A stretch of DNA of 14,669 bases from CAYMCO01 sp964388955. GTDB taxonomy: Bacteria > Chloroflexota > Anaerolineae > Anaerolineales > E44-bin32. Position numbers and translations under genes: made by a program. Within the stretch, counting starts at the first letter, position 1, and each line of letters opens with the position of its first letter. The notes beneath the pieces were generated by a model. The model was not told where the DNA came from. It worked only from the letters and a program-made list of their open reading frames with translations, and ran no database searches. Positions 1 through 8,111 of the stretch are shown in pieces. The DNA lies in NCBI GenBank assembly GCA_964388955.1, contig CAYMCO010000055.1, forward strand, positions 1 through 14,669, written 5' to 3'.

Positions 1-107
1 ATGAACAGGTCGTGCCCTTCGGCGGCTCGCTGCACTGCACCACCGTCGACGTCCACCGCAAAGGCGAACTCGAGGACTACTTCCCCAACCAGATACCGGG
101 ATTCTAG
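1..107 (+). CDS. Amidinotransferase (glycine amidinotransferase-type), C-terminal end only
   Basis: This is the last 34 residues of a protein whose start lies left of the window; the reading frame begins with the codon at 3-5 and ends with TAG at 105-107. The visible end contains FGGSLHC followed by TTVDVHRKGELEDYF. It closely resembles the C-terminus of animal glycine amidinotransferase ([20 protein letters not shown], recalled from memory), where the Cys after His is the nucleophile that takes the amidino group from arginine. The catalytic Cys codon is at 36-38. The wider guanidino-modifying superfamily (arginine deiminase, agmatine deiminase) ends similarly, but the DVxRKGxLxxY tail favours an amidinotransferase. 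It would move an amidine group from arginine to an amine acceptor; the acceptor cannot be told from this fragment. It reads toward the ABC transporter genes 180 bp downstream and may share a transcript with them. Confidence 0.7.
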   Translation, partial: EQVVPFGGSLHCTTVDVHRKGELEDYFPNQIPGF

Positions 108-201
108 TGCGTGCCTGAGGGGTTATGGCGGTTTGTGACCGAGGATGAGAGAAGATGAGAAGACCAGCCGGCCGAAGGGGGAAGCGCTGCCGGCGTGAAG
201 C

Positions 202-211
202 AAGGAGGTGA
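202..211 (+). other. Full-consensus Shine-Dalgarno-like sequence with no well-placed start codon
   Basis: AAGGAGGTGA is an exact complement to the 16S rRNA 3' end, but no start codon follows at usual spacing. The nearest ATG (232) opens a 23-codon frame running into the binding-protein gene. The region 108-286 otherwise holds only purine-rich sequence, and I see no convincing promoter in it. Confidence 0.3.
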
Positions 212-286
212 AGAGAGAGCTGAGTTTGGGCATGTGCAATCTGAGCGTTGATCCGAATCTGCCGGGTAATGAAGGAGATATAGGAG

Positions 287-1537
287 ATGCACAAGAGACA
301 TAGCTCGTTCAACATGGCTGCCCTCACGGTGCTGGCCGTCCTAGCGCTGGCCCTCACCGCCTGCGGTCCCGCTGCGACTGAAGCGCCCCAGGCCCCCGGG
401 GAGCAGCCCACTGCGGCCATGGGCGGCGAGGGGGCCCAGCCCACGACAGCCCCGGAAGGAGGCATGGAGGAGACCACACCCATCACCATCCCATTCGTCG
501 GTCCGCTCACTGGGCCGGACGGAGTGGATGGGCAGGGGGCAGCGAAGGCGGCCGAATTGGCCGTCAATCAGGCGAATGAGGCGGGCGGCGTGTGTGGAGG
601 CCGCACACTGGAATTCACCGCCTATGACACCAAAGCCGACCCGAAGGAAGGCGCAAACATCGCCACTTTGCTTTGCGACGACACCGCGGTGTTCGCCGCG
701 GCCGCGGACTACAACAGCTCCGTGGCCCTGGCCGAGGCGCCCGTCTTCAACGAGTGCGGCCTGCCGCAGATCGTCTATTATGCAGCGGCACCGGAAATCC
801 CGAAGAAAGGCGGCCCATATACCTTCCGTGTCTACCCGCCAGGCGAGAACCAATCCAAATACCTTGCCGACTGGCTGATCAACGGGCAAGGGCTGACTCG
901 CTTCGCGGCACTGTACGAGAACACAGACTACGGCAAGGGGCTGTACGACGCATTTGTGGTCGCGGCGGAGGAGATGGGCGGGGAAATCCTGGCCTCGGAA
1001 GCCGTCCTCAAAGACCAGACCGATCTGAGCGCAGTGGTGGCCAAGTTCAAGGCGCTGGATCCCGACGCCGTCGTGGGCCTCGTGCAGTACCAAGTGGGAG
1101 CTTACTGGTCGATGCAGGCCAAGCAGCTTGGTTTCGAAGTTCCGCTCTATGGATCTGACGGCCTGTTCGCTCCTGAGATCATCAACCTGGCGGGGGATGC
1201 TGTGGAAGGCGTGCGGACCGTGGCCGCCTACACCATCACCTCTGCCGACCCTGTGGTATCCGCCTTCGTGACGGCGTTCAGGGATGAGTATGGTGAGGAC
1301 CCGAACAACCCCGCCGGCTACGCCTATGACGACGTGAACTTCATCGTCGAGGCGCTTAACGAGACCGATTGTGCCGGGCGGGAGGCGGTGCGCGAGTGGT
1401 TCGCCACCGAGATGGTGGACAAGAAGGGGGTGACGGGCACCATCACGCTGGATGCGGATGGGGAGCGCGGCTTCGCCCCCGGCATGTACATCCCGATCGA
1501 AGTGAAGGATGGCAAGTGGGTGGAGGTAACCCAGTAG
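287..1537 (+). CDS. ABC transporter substrate-binding lipoprotein, branched-chain amino acid (HAAT) type
   Basis: A 416-residue extracytoplasmic binding protein that should capture an amino acid or amide-like solute and deliver it to the LivHMGF-type permease encoded just downstream. Residues 1-26 form a lipoprotein signal: basic start (HKRH), hydrophobic core, and lipobox LTAC with the lipidated Cys at 26. Residues 27 to about 65 are a flexible Gly/Pro/Ala/Thr-rich tether as often seen in Chloroflexota. The remainder is a periplasmic-binding-protein type 1 fold (Peripla_BP_6), with landmarks PFVGPLTGPDG near 69-79, ENTDYGKG in the middle and YGSDGL further on. Cysteines at 103, 130, 157 and near 358 could form disulfides. 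The ATG at 287 is preceded by GAAGGAGA at 271-278, a good ribosome site. Family members bind Leu/Ile/Val, but also urea, amides, aromatic acids and others; the guanidino enzymes nearby make a basic or guanidino ligand possible. Confidence 0.92.
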   Translation: MHKRHSSFNMAALTVLAVLALALTACGPAATEAPQAPGEQPTAAMGGEGAQPTTAPEGGMEETTPITIPFVGPLTGPDGVDGQGAAKAAELAVNQANEAGGVCGGRTLEFTAYDTKADPKEGANIATLLCDDTAVFAAAADYNSSVALAEAPVFNECGLPQIVYYAAAPEIPKKGGPYTFRVYPPGENQSKYLADWLINGQGLTRFAALYENTDYGKGLYDAFVVAAEEMGGEILASEAVLKDQTDLSAVVAKFKALDPDAVVGLVQYQVGAYWSMQAKQLGFEVPLYGSDGLFAPEIINLAGDAVEGVRTVAAYTITSADPVVSAFVTAFRDEYGEDPNNPAGYAYDDVNFIVEALNETDCAGREAVREWFATEMVDKKGVTGTITLDADGERGFAPGMYIPIEVKDGKWVEVTQ

Positions 1538-1552
1538 AAATCGGTTTGGATG

Positions 1553-1589
1553 CGAGAGGCGGCACGGGAGAGGTCTTTGCCGCCTCTCG
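1553..1589 (+). other. Intra-operon mRNA hairpin between binding-protein gene and livH
   Basis: A perfect 12-bp inverted repeat: CGAGAGGCGGCA at 1553-1564 pairs with TGCCGCCTCTCG at 1578-1589 around a 13-nt loop. No T-run follows, so it is not a typical intrinsic terminator. It sits 16 nt after the stop codon of the binding-protein gene. Such hairpins commonly protect the upstream message and keep binding protein in excess over permease; that role is inferred. Confidence 0.6.
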
Positions 1590-1681
1590 TTGCGGCTCCA
1601 CCTTGCGCGTTGACCGGATTCATCCCAGAATACGAGCCCGCCTGCTTCGCCCCTTACGGCGGCTGCAGTGAGAGGATGTGT

Positions 1682-2584
1682 ATGTCGACACAGTTCATCC
1701 TTCAGCAACTGATCAGCGGTGTGGCGATCGGTATGGCCTACGCGCTCATCGCCATCGGCTACTCCATGGTGTACGGCATTCTCAAATTCATCAATTTCGG
1801 CCATGGTGCTGTCTACATGGTGGGCACCTACATCGCCTACTTCACATGGCGCTTCTTCAGCGACAAACTGCCGCTCTGGCCCAGCTTCCTCATCGCACTG
1901 ATCGTCTCCATCATCGGGGCCGCTATCTTCGGTGTGCTCATGGAGATGTTCGCCTACCGGCCAACGCGCGGCCGCAGCCGGCTGACGACTTTCATGAGTT
2001 CCGTGGGCGTGGCGTTGATTGTGACCTACGGAATGGAGTTCCTGGTGGGCCCCGAGCCGCGGCCGGTCCCGCAACTGTTCCCCGGGATGCGAATTGAAGT
2101 CGGAGGCGCGATCATCACCGGAATGCAGATCTTCATGTTCGTCATCGCGCTCGCGCTGCTGCTACTGCTGCAGTGGTTCGTCACCTACACACGCATCGGA
2201 AAGGCTATCCGCGCCACATCGGAGGACATGGGCACCGCCTACCTGATGGGAATCAACATCAACATGCCGATTTCGGCCACCTTCGCCGTCGGCTCGGCAA
2301 TGGGCGCCGTGGCTGGCATCCTGATCGGGATCTACTACAGCGCCGTCTATCCCACAATGGGCTGGATCGCGGGCATCAAAGGGTTCATCGCAGCCGTGGC
2401 GGGCGGGATCGGCAGCATCCCCGGCGCCATGTTGGGTGGACTGTTGCTGGGAATGGCGGAGAACCTTGGGGCCGGCTTTCTGTCCTCCGGCTATCGGGAT
2501 GCCATCGCCTTCACGGTGCTCATCGTCGTCATGCTCGTCCGCCCCACCGGAATATTCGCCCGGGAGCAGAGGAGCTCGCTGTGA
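1682..2584 (+). CDS. livH: Branched-chain amino acid ABC transporter permease LivH
   Basis: Inner-membrane permease of 300 residues, one half of the transmembrane channel with LivM. It has about eight hydrophobic segments and the typical start ILQQLISGVAIGMAYALIAI followed by GYSMVYGILKFINFGHG, near-identical in pattern to LivH. The cytoplasmic coupling loop reads GKAIRATSEDMGTAYLMGIN, and AGGIGSIPGAMLGG lies near the C-terminus. The frame is open upstream to 1550, but I place the start at ATG 1682. AGAGG at 1671-1675 is six bases before it, the resulting N-terminus matches the family, and the extra upstream residues look like translated leader. An ATG at 1676 in the same frame has no room for a ribosome site. 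Its stop codon TGA shares its last base with the ATG of livM, indicating translational coupling. Confidence 0.92.
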   Translation: MSTQFILQQLISGVAIGMAYALIAIGYSMVYGILKFINFGHGAVYMVGTYIAYFTWRFFSDKLPLWPSFLIALIVSIIGAAIFGVLMEMFAYRPTRGRSRLTTFMSSVGVALIVTYGMEFLVGPEPRPVPQLFPGMRIEVGGAIITGMQIFMFVIALALLLLLQWFVTYTRIGKAIRATSEDMGTAYLMGININMPISATFAVGSAMGAVAGILIGIYYSAVYPTMGWIAGIKGFIAAVAGGIGSIPGAMLGGLLLGMAENLGAGFLSSGYRDAIAFTVLIVVMLVRPTGIFAREQRSSL

Positions 2585-3606
2585 TGGAATGGTTCCCGCG
2601 TAGGATCCGACTGCTCACCTTGGCCCTGCTGGCGGCACTCATCCTCCCCATTTTCGTCCGCTCCCCTTTTGCCCTGCACGTCCTGGTGCTTCTGGGGATA
2701 TGGGTGGTGCTCTCAGAGAGCCTCAATTTCGTGACCGGCTTCGCCGGGCAGTTGGCCCTCGGGCACGCCGCCTTCGTCACGATCGGCGGATACACGGGTG
2801 CGCTGCTCATGATCCAGGACAACTGGCCCTTCTGGGGGGCGATCCTCGTCGGCGGCGTGGCGGCGTTTGTCTCAGGGCTGGTGCTTGGCCTGATGGCCCT
2901 GCGGCTGCGCGGTGACTACCTGGGCATGGTGACCCTCGGTTTCGGTGAGATCGTGCGCCTTCTGGCGGTGAATCTGGTGGATATCACGCGCGGGCCGATG
3001 GGGCTGCCGGGCATCCCGCGCCCGGAAATCTTCGGCTATCGTTTCTCCGGCCAACTGCCTTTCTACTACCTCATTCTGGCGCTGATCGTGCTCACACATG
3101 TGAGCATTGAGCGCATGCTCTTCTCCCGGTTTGGGCGCGCATGTCTCGCTATCCGGGACGACGAGGTCGCTGCAGCGGCCATGGGGGTGGAGAGCTACCG
3201 CTACAAAGTGCTGGCCTTCTGCATTTCCTCCGCCTTCGCTGGCCTTGTGGGCGTATTCTACGCCTCGTGGACGACGCTGTTCAGCCCCGATTCTTTCAAG
3301 CTGGACGACTCGATCATGATGTCGGTCATGATCACGCTGGGGGGCATCGGGAGCCTGCTGGGGGCCATACCGGGTGGCATCTTGATCGGGGCCCTGCCTG
3401 AGGTGCTGCGCCCCTTCACCACGGGCGCGCGCGTCGCCAGCCTGCGGCTCGCCGGGGTGGGGCTGGTGATGGTGATCATGCTGATCGTGCGGCCGCAGGG
3501 GATCGCCGGGATGTCCACCGAAAAAGTCTACGTCTCGCTGGAACCGATCCGCAGACTGCTTGTCCCCAGGGAAAGGGATGAGGCCGCCGGCGGAGGGGCC
3601 CCATGA
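2584..3606 (+). CDS. livM: Branched-chain amino acid ABC transporter permease LivM
   Basis: Second integral-membrane permease subunit, 340 residues. Landmarks are SLNFVTGFAGQLALGHAAF near 45-64 (the LivM signature NxxxGxxGqxSLGhAaf, here with Ala before Leu), LRLRGDYLGMVTLGFGEI in the centre, the coupling loop FGRACLAIRDDEVAAAAMGV, and LGGIGSLLGAIPGG. The C-terminus ends in LIVRPQGIAGM followed by a hydrophilic tail of about 37 residues facing the cytoplasm. The start is ATG 2584, overlapping the livH stop as TGATG; a longer open frame upstream in this frame is a shadow of livH. The stop TGA at 3604-3606 overlaps the livG start as ATGA, so the genes are translationally coupled. Confidence 0.92.
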   Translation: MEWFPRRIRLLTLALLAALILPIFVRSPFALHVLVLLGIWVVLSESLNFVTGFAGQLALGHAAFVTIGGYTGALLMIQDNWPFWGAILVGGVAAFVSGLVLGLMALRLRGDYLGMVTLGFGEIVRLLAVNLVDITRGPMGLPGIPRPEIFGYRFSGQLPFYYLILALIVLTHVSIERMLFSRFGRACLAIRDDEVAAAAMGVESYRYKVLAFCISSAFAGLVGVFYASWTTLFSPDSFKLDDSIMMSVMITLGGIGSLLGAIPGGILIGALPEVLRPFTTGARVASLRLAGVGLVMVIMLIVRPQGIAGMSTEKVYVSLEPIRRLLVPRERDEAAGGGAP

Positions 3607-4403
3607 CGGAGCTGCTGCGCACCGACTCTGTGAGCAAGGCCTTTGGCGGTCTGATCGCGGTCAACAAGGTGGACATGTCGCTCCAGGAAGGTCAGATCCT
3701 GGGTCTGATCGGCCCCAACGGGGCGGGCAAGACCACTCTCTTCAATGTGATCACCGGCCTGTATTCGGCTACGAGCGGCGACATCTACTTCAGGGGCGAG
3801 CGCATAACCGACCTGTCGCAACCGAACATCGTGCGCCGGGGCATGTGCCGCACCTTTCAGGTGCTGCGCATCTTCCGCAACTTGAGCGTGATGGAGAATG
3901 TGCTGGTGGGGATGCACAGCCGGAGCCAAGGATCCGTGCTCGACGCGTTGGTCGGGTCGCCCCGAGCCCGGCGCGAAGAGAGCCGCATGAAGGAGAAGGC
4001 TTACTACTACCTGGAGCTCTTGGGGTTGCAGGACCAGGCGGAGGCGCGTGCCGCCAGCCTATCCTACGGAGATCAACGCCGGGTCGAAGTCGCCAGAGCG
4101 CTGGCCGCGGAGCCCGACCTGCTGCTGCTGGATGAGCCGGCAGCAGGGATGAATCTGGTCGAGGCCAACAAGCTGACCGACTTCATCAAATGGATTCGTG
4201 ACGAACTCAAGAAGACCATCCTGCTCATCGAACACAACATGCGTGTGGTAATGCCCATCGCGGACCACGTGGTGGTGCTCAACCAGGGCAAGAAGATATT
4301 CGAGGGAACGCCCAAGCAGGTGCAGGGCTCCAGAGAAGTCATCGAAGCCTATCTGGGCAAGGCCTACATGCGGAGGCTTCAGGAGAGGGCGGCACATGCT
4401 TAG
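3603..4403 (+). CDS. livG: Branched-chain amino acid ABC transporter ATPase LivG
   Basis: Cytoplasmic nucleotide-binding subunit of 266 residues that powers the LivHM channel. All ATPase elements are present: Walker A GPNGAGKTT at 37-45, Q-loop Gln86, signature LSYGDQ at 153-158 (the usual LivG variant of LSGGQ), Walker B LLLLDEP at 173-179, and switch His211. The insertion between Q-loop and signature (about 105-135) and the C-terminal EAYLG near 248-252 are typical of LivG. The start codon overlaps the livM stop (ATGA) and the stop TAG at 4401-4403 overlaps the beginning of livF by 8 nt. Nothing is unusual in the active site. Confidence 0.93.
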   Translation: MTELLRTDSVSKAFGGLIAVNKVDMSLQEGQILGLIGPNGAGKTTLFNVITGLYSATSGDIYFRGERITDLSQPNIVRRGMCRTFQVLRIFRNLSVMENVLVGMHSRSQGSVLDALVGSPRARREESRMKEKAYYYLELLGLQDQAEARAASLSYGDQRRVEVARALAAEPDLLLLDEPAAGMNLVEANKLTDFIKWIRDELKKTILLIEHNMRVVMPIADHVVVLNQGKKIFEGTPKQVQGSREVIEAYLGKAYMRRLQERAAHA

Positions 4404-5100
4404 CATCCAGGATCTGCATGTGTCCTACGGGGCGATAACGGCGTTGCACGGTGTATCGCTGGAGGTGGGAGAGGGCGAGATCGTGGCCCTGATCGGCAGC
4501 AACGGCGCCGGAAAGAGCACCCTGCTGAACACGATTTCGGGACTGCTCCGCCCCACTGAGGGCACCATTCTCTATCACGACACGGCTTTGGAAAAGACTC
4601 CCCCCTACAAGATCGTGCAGATGGGGGTGTGCCAGGTGCCGGAAGGCAGGCGCATTTTCCAGAGCATGACCGTGCGCGAGAACCTGGAACTCGGCGCCTA
4701 TCTGCCAGGCAACAGGAAGGACTTCTCTGAAAACCTGGAGCGCGTTCACCACCTGTTTCCCCGGCTGGCCGAGCGAGAGAAACAGGAAGCCGGTACGCTC
4801 AGCGGCGGCGAACAGCAAATGCTCGCCATTGGGCGTGCCATGATGGCGAATCCCAAGCTCCTGCTGCTCGACGAACCCTCACTCGGTCTGGCCCCGGTGC
4901 TGGTGGAGGAGGTATATGAGGTGATCCAGGAGATCCAGGCGCTGGGCACCCCCATTCTGGTGGTTGAGCAGAACGCATTCCAAGCTCTTCAAGTCGCCAA
5001 CCGGGGCTATGTGATCGAGACCGGCAACATCGTGCTGCAAGACAGCGCAAACCGCTTGCTCGAGAACGAACAGGTGCGCAAGGCGTATCTGGGCGAGTAG
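4396..5100 (+). CDS. livF: Branched-chain amino acid ABC transporter ATPase LivF
   Basis: Second ATPase subunit, 234 residues, pairing with LivG. Walker A GSNGAGKST at 34-42, Q-loop Gln80 in CQVPEGRRIF, signature LSGGEQQMLAIGRA beginning at 135, Walker B LLLLDEP at 155-161. The switch position reads VVEQN at 189-193, the normal LivF form without the His found in LivG. The protein ends EQVRKAYLGE, as LivF proteins do. It begins inside the last codons of livG and is the last gene of the transporter operon. It converges with the larA-type gene on the other strand, across a 423-nt gap rich in inverted repeats. Confidence 0.93.
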   Translation: MLSIQDLHVSYGAITALHGVSLEVGEGEIVALIGSNGAGKSTLLNTISGLLRPTEGTILYHDTALEKTPPYKIVQMGVCQVPEGRRIFQSMTVRENLELGAYLPGNRKDFSENLERVHHLFPRLAEREKQEAGTLSGGEQQMLAIGRAMMANPKLLLLDEPSLGLAPVLVEEVYEVIQEIQALGTPILVVEQNAFQALQVANRGYVIETGNIVLQDSANRLLENEQVRKAYLGE

Positions 5101-5109
5101 GCGGTTGCG

Positions 5110-5155
5110 GGTGCCCCCGCGCTCAGCCGCCGGGGCACCGGCCCCATTCGGCGGC
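5110..5155 (+). terminator. Nested GC-rich inverted repeats just after livF
   Basis: GGTGCCCC (5110-5117) can pair with GGGGCACC (5132-5139). Alternatively GCCGCC (5126-5131) pairs with GGCGGC (5150-5155), enclosing GGGG/CCCC. The two folds exclude each other. It begins 10 nt after the livF stop. No T-tract follows, so termination is a guess from position and structure. Confidence 0.35.
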
Positions 5156-5259
5156 CGCATAGAGGGCGGACACGGGCCTTTCCTGAATTGCCCCCATGGA
5201 TCGCGGAACCCCCGGCTCGCCAGGCGAACCGAACTTCCATACCGAAAACCACTATGCGC

Positions 5260-5280
5260 AGACGCCCCGGCGGGGCGTCT
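5260..5280. terminator. Perfect 9-bp hairpin in the convergent gap
   Basis: AGACGCCCC (5260-5268) and GGGGCGTCT (5272-5280) form a perfect 9-bp stem around a 3-nt loop, readable from both strands. It has the shape of a terminator stem but lacks a T-run on either side. Its position between two converging transcripts supports a termination or mRNA 3'-end role. Confidence 0.4.
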
Positions 5281-5523
5281 CTACACCACCGGGGAATGCG
5301 TTTCGGCGCCTGGAAATTAGGTGGAAATGCCCGCGCAAAACCCTGCGCATCGCGCTCCCTGGAGACATTGCCTGCAACGTCTCTACGCCTTACGGGAGCG
5401 TCCGGCCGGAGAAAATCAGAGAAGCTTCTGCAGCGATGTGCAGGGATCAGGGCCGAAAGCCGATCGCCCCGACGATATTTCTCCGAGGCCAGGCACCAGG
5501 CCCCTTCGACGGGGCGCCTTTCC

Positions 5524-6795
5524 TCAGCCGGCATCCACATACGGCACCGCAAGCGGGCCCGCCGGCAGCGCTGCGAGCCGGGCCTCGGAGCCGGACCTTT
5601 CCAGGAGGCTCTCGACCTGGCGTTCTATATTATGGCAGGGCGCGGCGAATACCATCTTGATCTGTTCATCGCTTAGGCCGTCGGAGTACAGGTAGAAATC
5701 TAGTCGCTCGCAGATCCGGGCCTGAATCTGGGCATCCCACTGATCCTGCATCAGGAACCCGGGCGCGTGCAACCTAGCCAGCAGATCCGAGGGATCTTCC
5801 GTCAGCGCCATCACCGCGCCATATTCCCCGGAGGGCGGCACACCCTCGCTGCACTCGGCCGCCAAAATCACGGACCCGCCCGGCTTAACAATCTCCTGAG
5901 CCACGGCCAGACCCTTCACGGATTGGTACATGCTGATGTCCAAAGGATAGCCGCCAGCGGTAGACAGCGCGACGTCGAACGGCTCGCTGACCGCCACCAT
6001 CGAGGATTGGCGCACGAATTCCACACCGGCCTGGTGAGCGGCCGCCAAGTCCCCGGCGAAAACCCCGGTGATCTCCCGTCCCTCCGTCTGGGCCACGTTC
6101 AGCAAGAAGGACGGTCCGACCATGGATGCGGCCTCCATCATCTCCTCCCAGATGGGATTTCCCCAAGTGCGAGCGAACCCGACCCCCGGCCTCGCGATCA
6201 TATCGGCGCCGTGATTGGCGAAGATCGTCTCGACGCCGGCGACCGAGGGGAGGATCGCTTTTGGGCCTCCGCTGAACCCGGCGAAAAGATGCGGCTCGAT
6301 ATATCCGGTGAGCACGCGCACCGAGCTATCGATAAAGCGCTTGTTGATACGGATTTCGTGGCCCAGGCTGGAAGCGCCAACGGACACCAGCTGGCTGTCG
6401 TCGCGGCAATCGTGCTGCAGCACCTCGAAGCGCGCCAGGATTTCCGAACCCAAGATTTCCTCCAGCTCCGCCTGCGTGTTTGGGCGGTGTGTCCCGAGGC
6501 CGTTCATGAAGATGATGTTCTCGTCCGGCACTCCGGAGAGCTTTTCCAGCAGAGGCGGAAGAATGTGTTGGTAGGGCGTCGGCCGGGTGATGTCGCTGAA
6601 CACGATGCAGACGGTGCTTTCCGGAGACACCTGGGAGGCCAGTGGCGGCACTCCGATCGGGTTCTCGAGCGCGGTCCGCACGGCGCCTTTCCCATCGGGC
6701 AGGGGAACCTGGGGCCTGGGCCGCACCACGGTGGTGCGTTCGTCGGGCAAATCAACGCTCAGGCCACGCTTCCCGTACAACAGATCCACTCTCAT
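5524..6795 (-). CDS. larA: LarA-family nickel-pincer 2-hydroxyacid racemase/epimerase
   Basis: A 423-residue protein, the usual LarA length, predicted to invert C2 of a 2-hydroxy acid by hydride transfer using the nickel-pincer nucleotide cofactor. Conserved residues are all visible: SDITRP at 67-72 (Asp68, Arg71), GTHRP with His103, GYIEPHLFAGFSGGPK with His169 and the cofactor-linking Lys179, His195 in NHGAD, and YQSVKG with Gln291 and Lys294. These correspond to the catalytic and cofactor-binding residues of Lactiplantibacillus LarA. Lactate is the prototype substrate, but LarA homologues act on malate, phenyllactate, hydroxyglutarate and sugar acids, so the substrate here is open. The cofactor-synthesis genes larB, larC and larE are not in the window. 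The ATG at 6795 follows AGGGAGG at proper spacing, 83 bp after the upstream flavoprotein gene in the same operon. Confidence 0.88.
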   Translation of the reverse strand: MRVDLLYGKRGLSVDLPDERTTVVRPRPQVPLPDGKGAVRTALENPIGVPPLASQVSPESTVCIVFSDITRPTPYQHILPPLLEKLSGVPDENIIFMNGLGTHRPNTQAELEEILGSEILARFEVLQHDCRDDSQLVSVGASSLGHEIRINKRFIDSSVRVLTGYIEPHLFAGFSGGPKAILPSVAGVETIFANHGADMIARPGVGFARTWGNPIWEEMMEAASMVGPSFLLNVAQTEGREITGVFAGDLAAAHQAGVEFVRQSSMVAVSEPFDVALSTAGGYPLDISMYQSVKGLAVAQEIVKPGGSVILAAECSEGVPPSGEYGAVMALTEDPSDLLARLHAPGFLMQDQWDAQIQARICERLDFYLYSDGLSDEQIKMVFAAPCHNIERQVESLLERSGSEARLAALPAGPLAVPYVDAG

Positions 6796-6878
6796 CTACC
6801 GCCTCCCTGAAATCGATCATCCAACCTCAACAAGCGGCCGGCGTCGACTTCCACGGTTGCGTTGGGGGCTGGAGACCC

Positions 6879-8060
6879 CTAGGCCGACGCCTTTCGCACC
6901 ATCTCGATGGCGTCGGTTGGGCAGACATAGACGCACAGGCCGCACCCATCGCATTTCAGCGGGTTGGCCCGCACGATTTCCCCGGCCCGCTCCATTGCTT
7001 GATAGCCGCCGTCGTGGCAGGCGCGCAGGCACACATCGCATCCCATGCAGCGTTCCTCATCCACGATCGCCAGCATCTGCACATCCAGATCCAGGTCGTC
7101 AAAACCAACGATATTCGGCAGCGCCCGCCCACGTAGCTCGGAGAGCGAGTGGAATCCCTTCCGGGACATATAATCCCGCAATCCGCGCACCAAGTCGTGA
7201 ATGATGTCGGGGCCCTCCCATTCCACGGCCGTGCCTACCTGCACCGCGGCCGCCCCAACGGCGAGGAACTCGGCCGCGTCCTCCCAGCGCTCGACCCCAC
7301 CGCAGCCTATGACCGGCGTGGGGAGTGCTCGCGCTATCTCTGCAGTCCAACGCAGTGCGACCGGACGGAGTCCGATGCCTGTGTATGTTCCGATCAGCCG
7401 GCCCGATGGATCCGCCGGAGTGAGGTGCTCGAGGTCGAGCCCGCCAACGGCGGACATCCCGCTCGTGGCGGTGAAACCCGAAGCGCCGGCCCTCAGCGCA
7501 GCGTTCGCCAGGGGAAGAATCTTCGTCACGTTGGGGGAGAGCTTCACAAAGATGGGTAGATCGGTGCCTGACCTGAGCCATCCCACCGCCGAGGCCAGCG
7601 ATTCCGAATCGCCCGCCAGCTCCCGCGGCGCGCCGCGCGCGCGGTCGAAGTTCGGCCAACTACCGTTGATCTCGAACCCGCTCACCCCAGCGTCTTCCAG
7701 GCGCGCGGCGCCACCCCTCCACGCCCGGGAATCTCCGCCACCACCCAGGCTGGCAAGCAGCGGACGGTCAGGGAAGGATCGCCGGATCACCGCAATCTGA
7801 TCCGCCATCGCCGCCACGTCGCGCTGGCCGCGTTCGTCGAAGGCCACCTCTCCCCAGCGGGTGGCGCCAGAGCGGATGGCATAGCGCGCTGGGGCCGGGG
7901 CGTCAACCGGCTCCAAGGCTACGGTAGACATGACCGCCCCCGCCCATCCGGCTTCAAAGGCCTCCAGGACCCCCTCAGCGCCCTCTGTGGCCGGTCCCGC
8001 GGCGAGCACGAAAGGATTCTCTAGTGCAAAGTCATCCATTTCGACACCGATATCGACCAT
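6879..8060 (-). CDS. PreA-like flavoprotein with C-terminal 2x[4Fe-4S] domain, catalytic Cys replaced by Trp
   Basis: A 393-residue protein with the layout of PreA, the iron-sulfur subunit of NAD-dependent dihydropyrimidine dehydrogenase. Residues 1 to about 315 form a DHOD-like FMN barrel; residues 338-348 (CMGCDVCLRAC) and 370-380 (CDGCGLCVYVC) are two 4Fe-4S motifs, joined by HDGGYQAME as in PreA. The barrel is abnormal: the catalytic Cys of N-x-S-C-P is Trp135 (codon at 7656-7658), the flavin-contact Lys of GAVxKT is Ser45, and the substrate Asn of CATN is Ser200. Its paralog encoded upstream keeps all three. I chose ATG 8060 because AAGGG lies 7 nt upstream and it makes residues align one-to-one with the paralog. 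The frame is open to GTG 8105, with an ATG at 8099. It may be an electron-transfer partner rather than an active reductase. Confidence 0.85.
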   Translation of the reverse strand: MVDIGVEMDDFALENPFVLAAGPATEGAEGVLEAFEAGWAGAVMSTVALEPVDAPAPARYAIRSGATRWGEVAFDERGQRDVAAMADQIAVIRRSFPDRPLLASLGGGGDSRAWRGGAARLEDAGVSGFEINGSWPNFDRARGAPRELAGDSESLASAVGWLRSGTDLPIFVKLSPNVTKILPLANAALRAGASGFTATSGMSAVGGLDLEHLTPADPSGRLIGTYTGIGLRPVALRWTAEIARALPTPVIGCGGVERWEDAAEFLAVGAAAVQVGTAVEWEGPDIIHDLVRGLRDYMSRKGFHSLSELRGRALPNIVGFDDLDLDVQMLAIVDEERCMGCDVCLRACHDGGYQAMERAGEIVRANPLKCDGCGLCVYVCPTDAIEMVRKASA

Positions 8061-8111
8061 CGACCCGCCCTTCCCGTCGCTACAGCCCGACGCGGCCATT
8101 CCCACCTCATC

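Larger units (their letters stand above)
5101..5523. other. Non-coding gap between convergent operons
   Basis: Apart from the inverted repeats listed separately I see no gene here. Open frames reaching into this stretch on either strand lack ribosome sites and resemble no known protein, and several are antisense to the larA-type gene. The convergent arrangement makes a transcription-termination zone the simplest reading. A weak GCCCC/GGGGC inverted repeat lies just before 5523. Confidence 0.55.

Noticed and set aside
232..303. A 23-codon frame overlapping the start of the binding-protein gene
   Set aside because: The full-consensus ribosome-site sequence at 202-211 is 20 nt away from its ATG, too far, and the peptide shows no features.
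341..2074. A 577-codon open frame on the minus strand opposite the binding-protein gene and livH
   Set aside because: It is antisense to two clearly recognised genes, is rich in His, Arg and Gly as GC-rich shadow frames are, and resembles no protein family.
287..5100. Urea (Urt-type) transporter instead of a Liv-type one, given the ureohydrolase nearby
   Set aside because: Sequence landmarks of the permeases and ATPases fit LivHMGF, and nothing visible in the binding protein points specifically to urea; this would need an alignment to settle.
5007..5552. Open frames in the convergent gap on both strands (also 5188-5676, 5196-5660, 5321-5695)
   Set aside because: They extend into neighbouring genes antisense or out of frame, lack ribosome sites and are Arg/Pro/Ala-rich without recognisable motifs.
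5767..6810. A 347-codon open frame on the plus strand opposite larA
   Set aside because: It is antisense to LarA, whose catalytic residues are all in place, and shows no domain or ribosome site.
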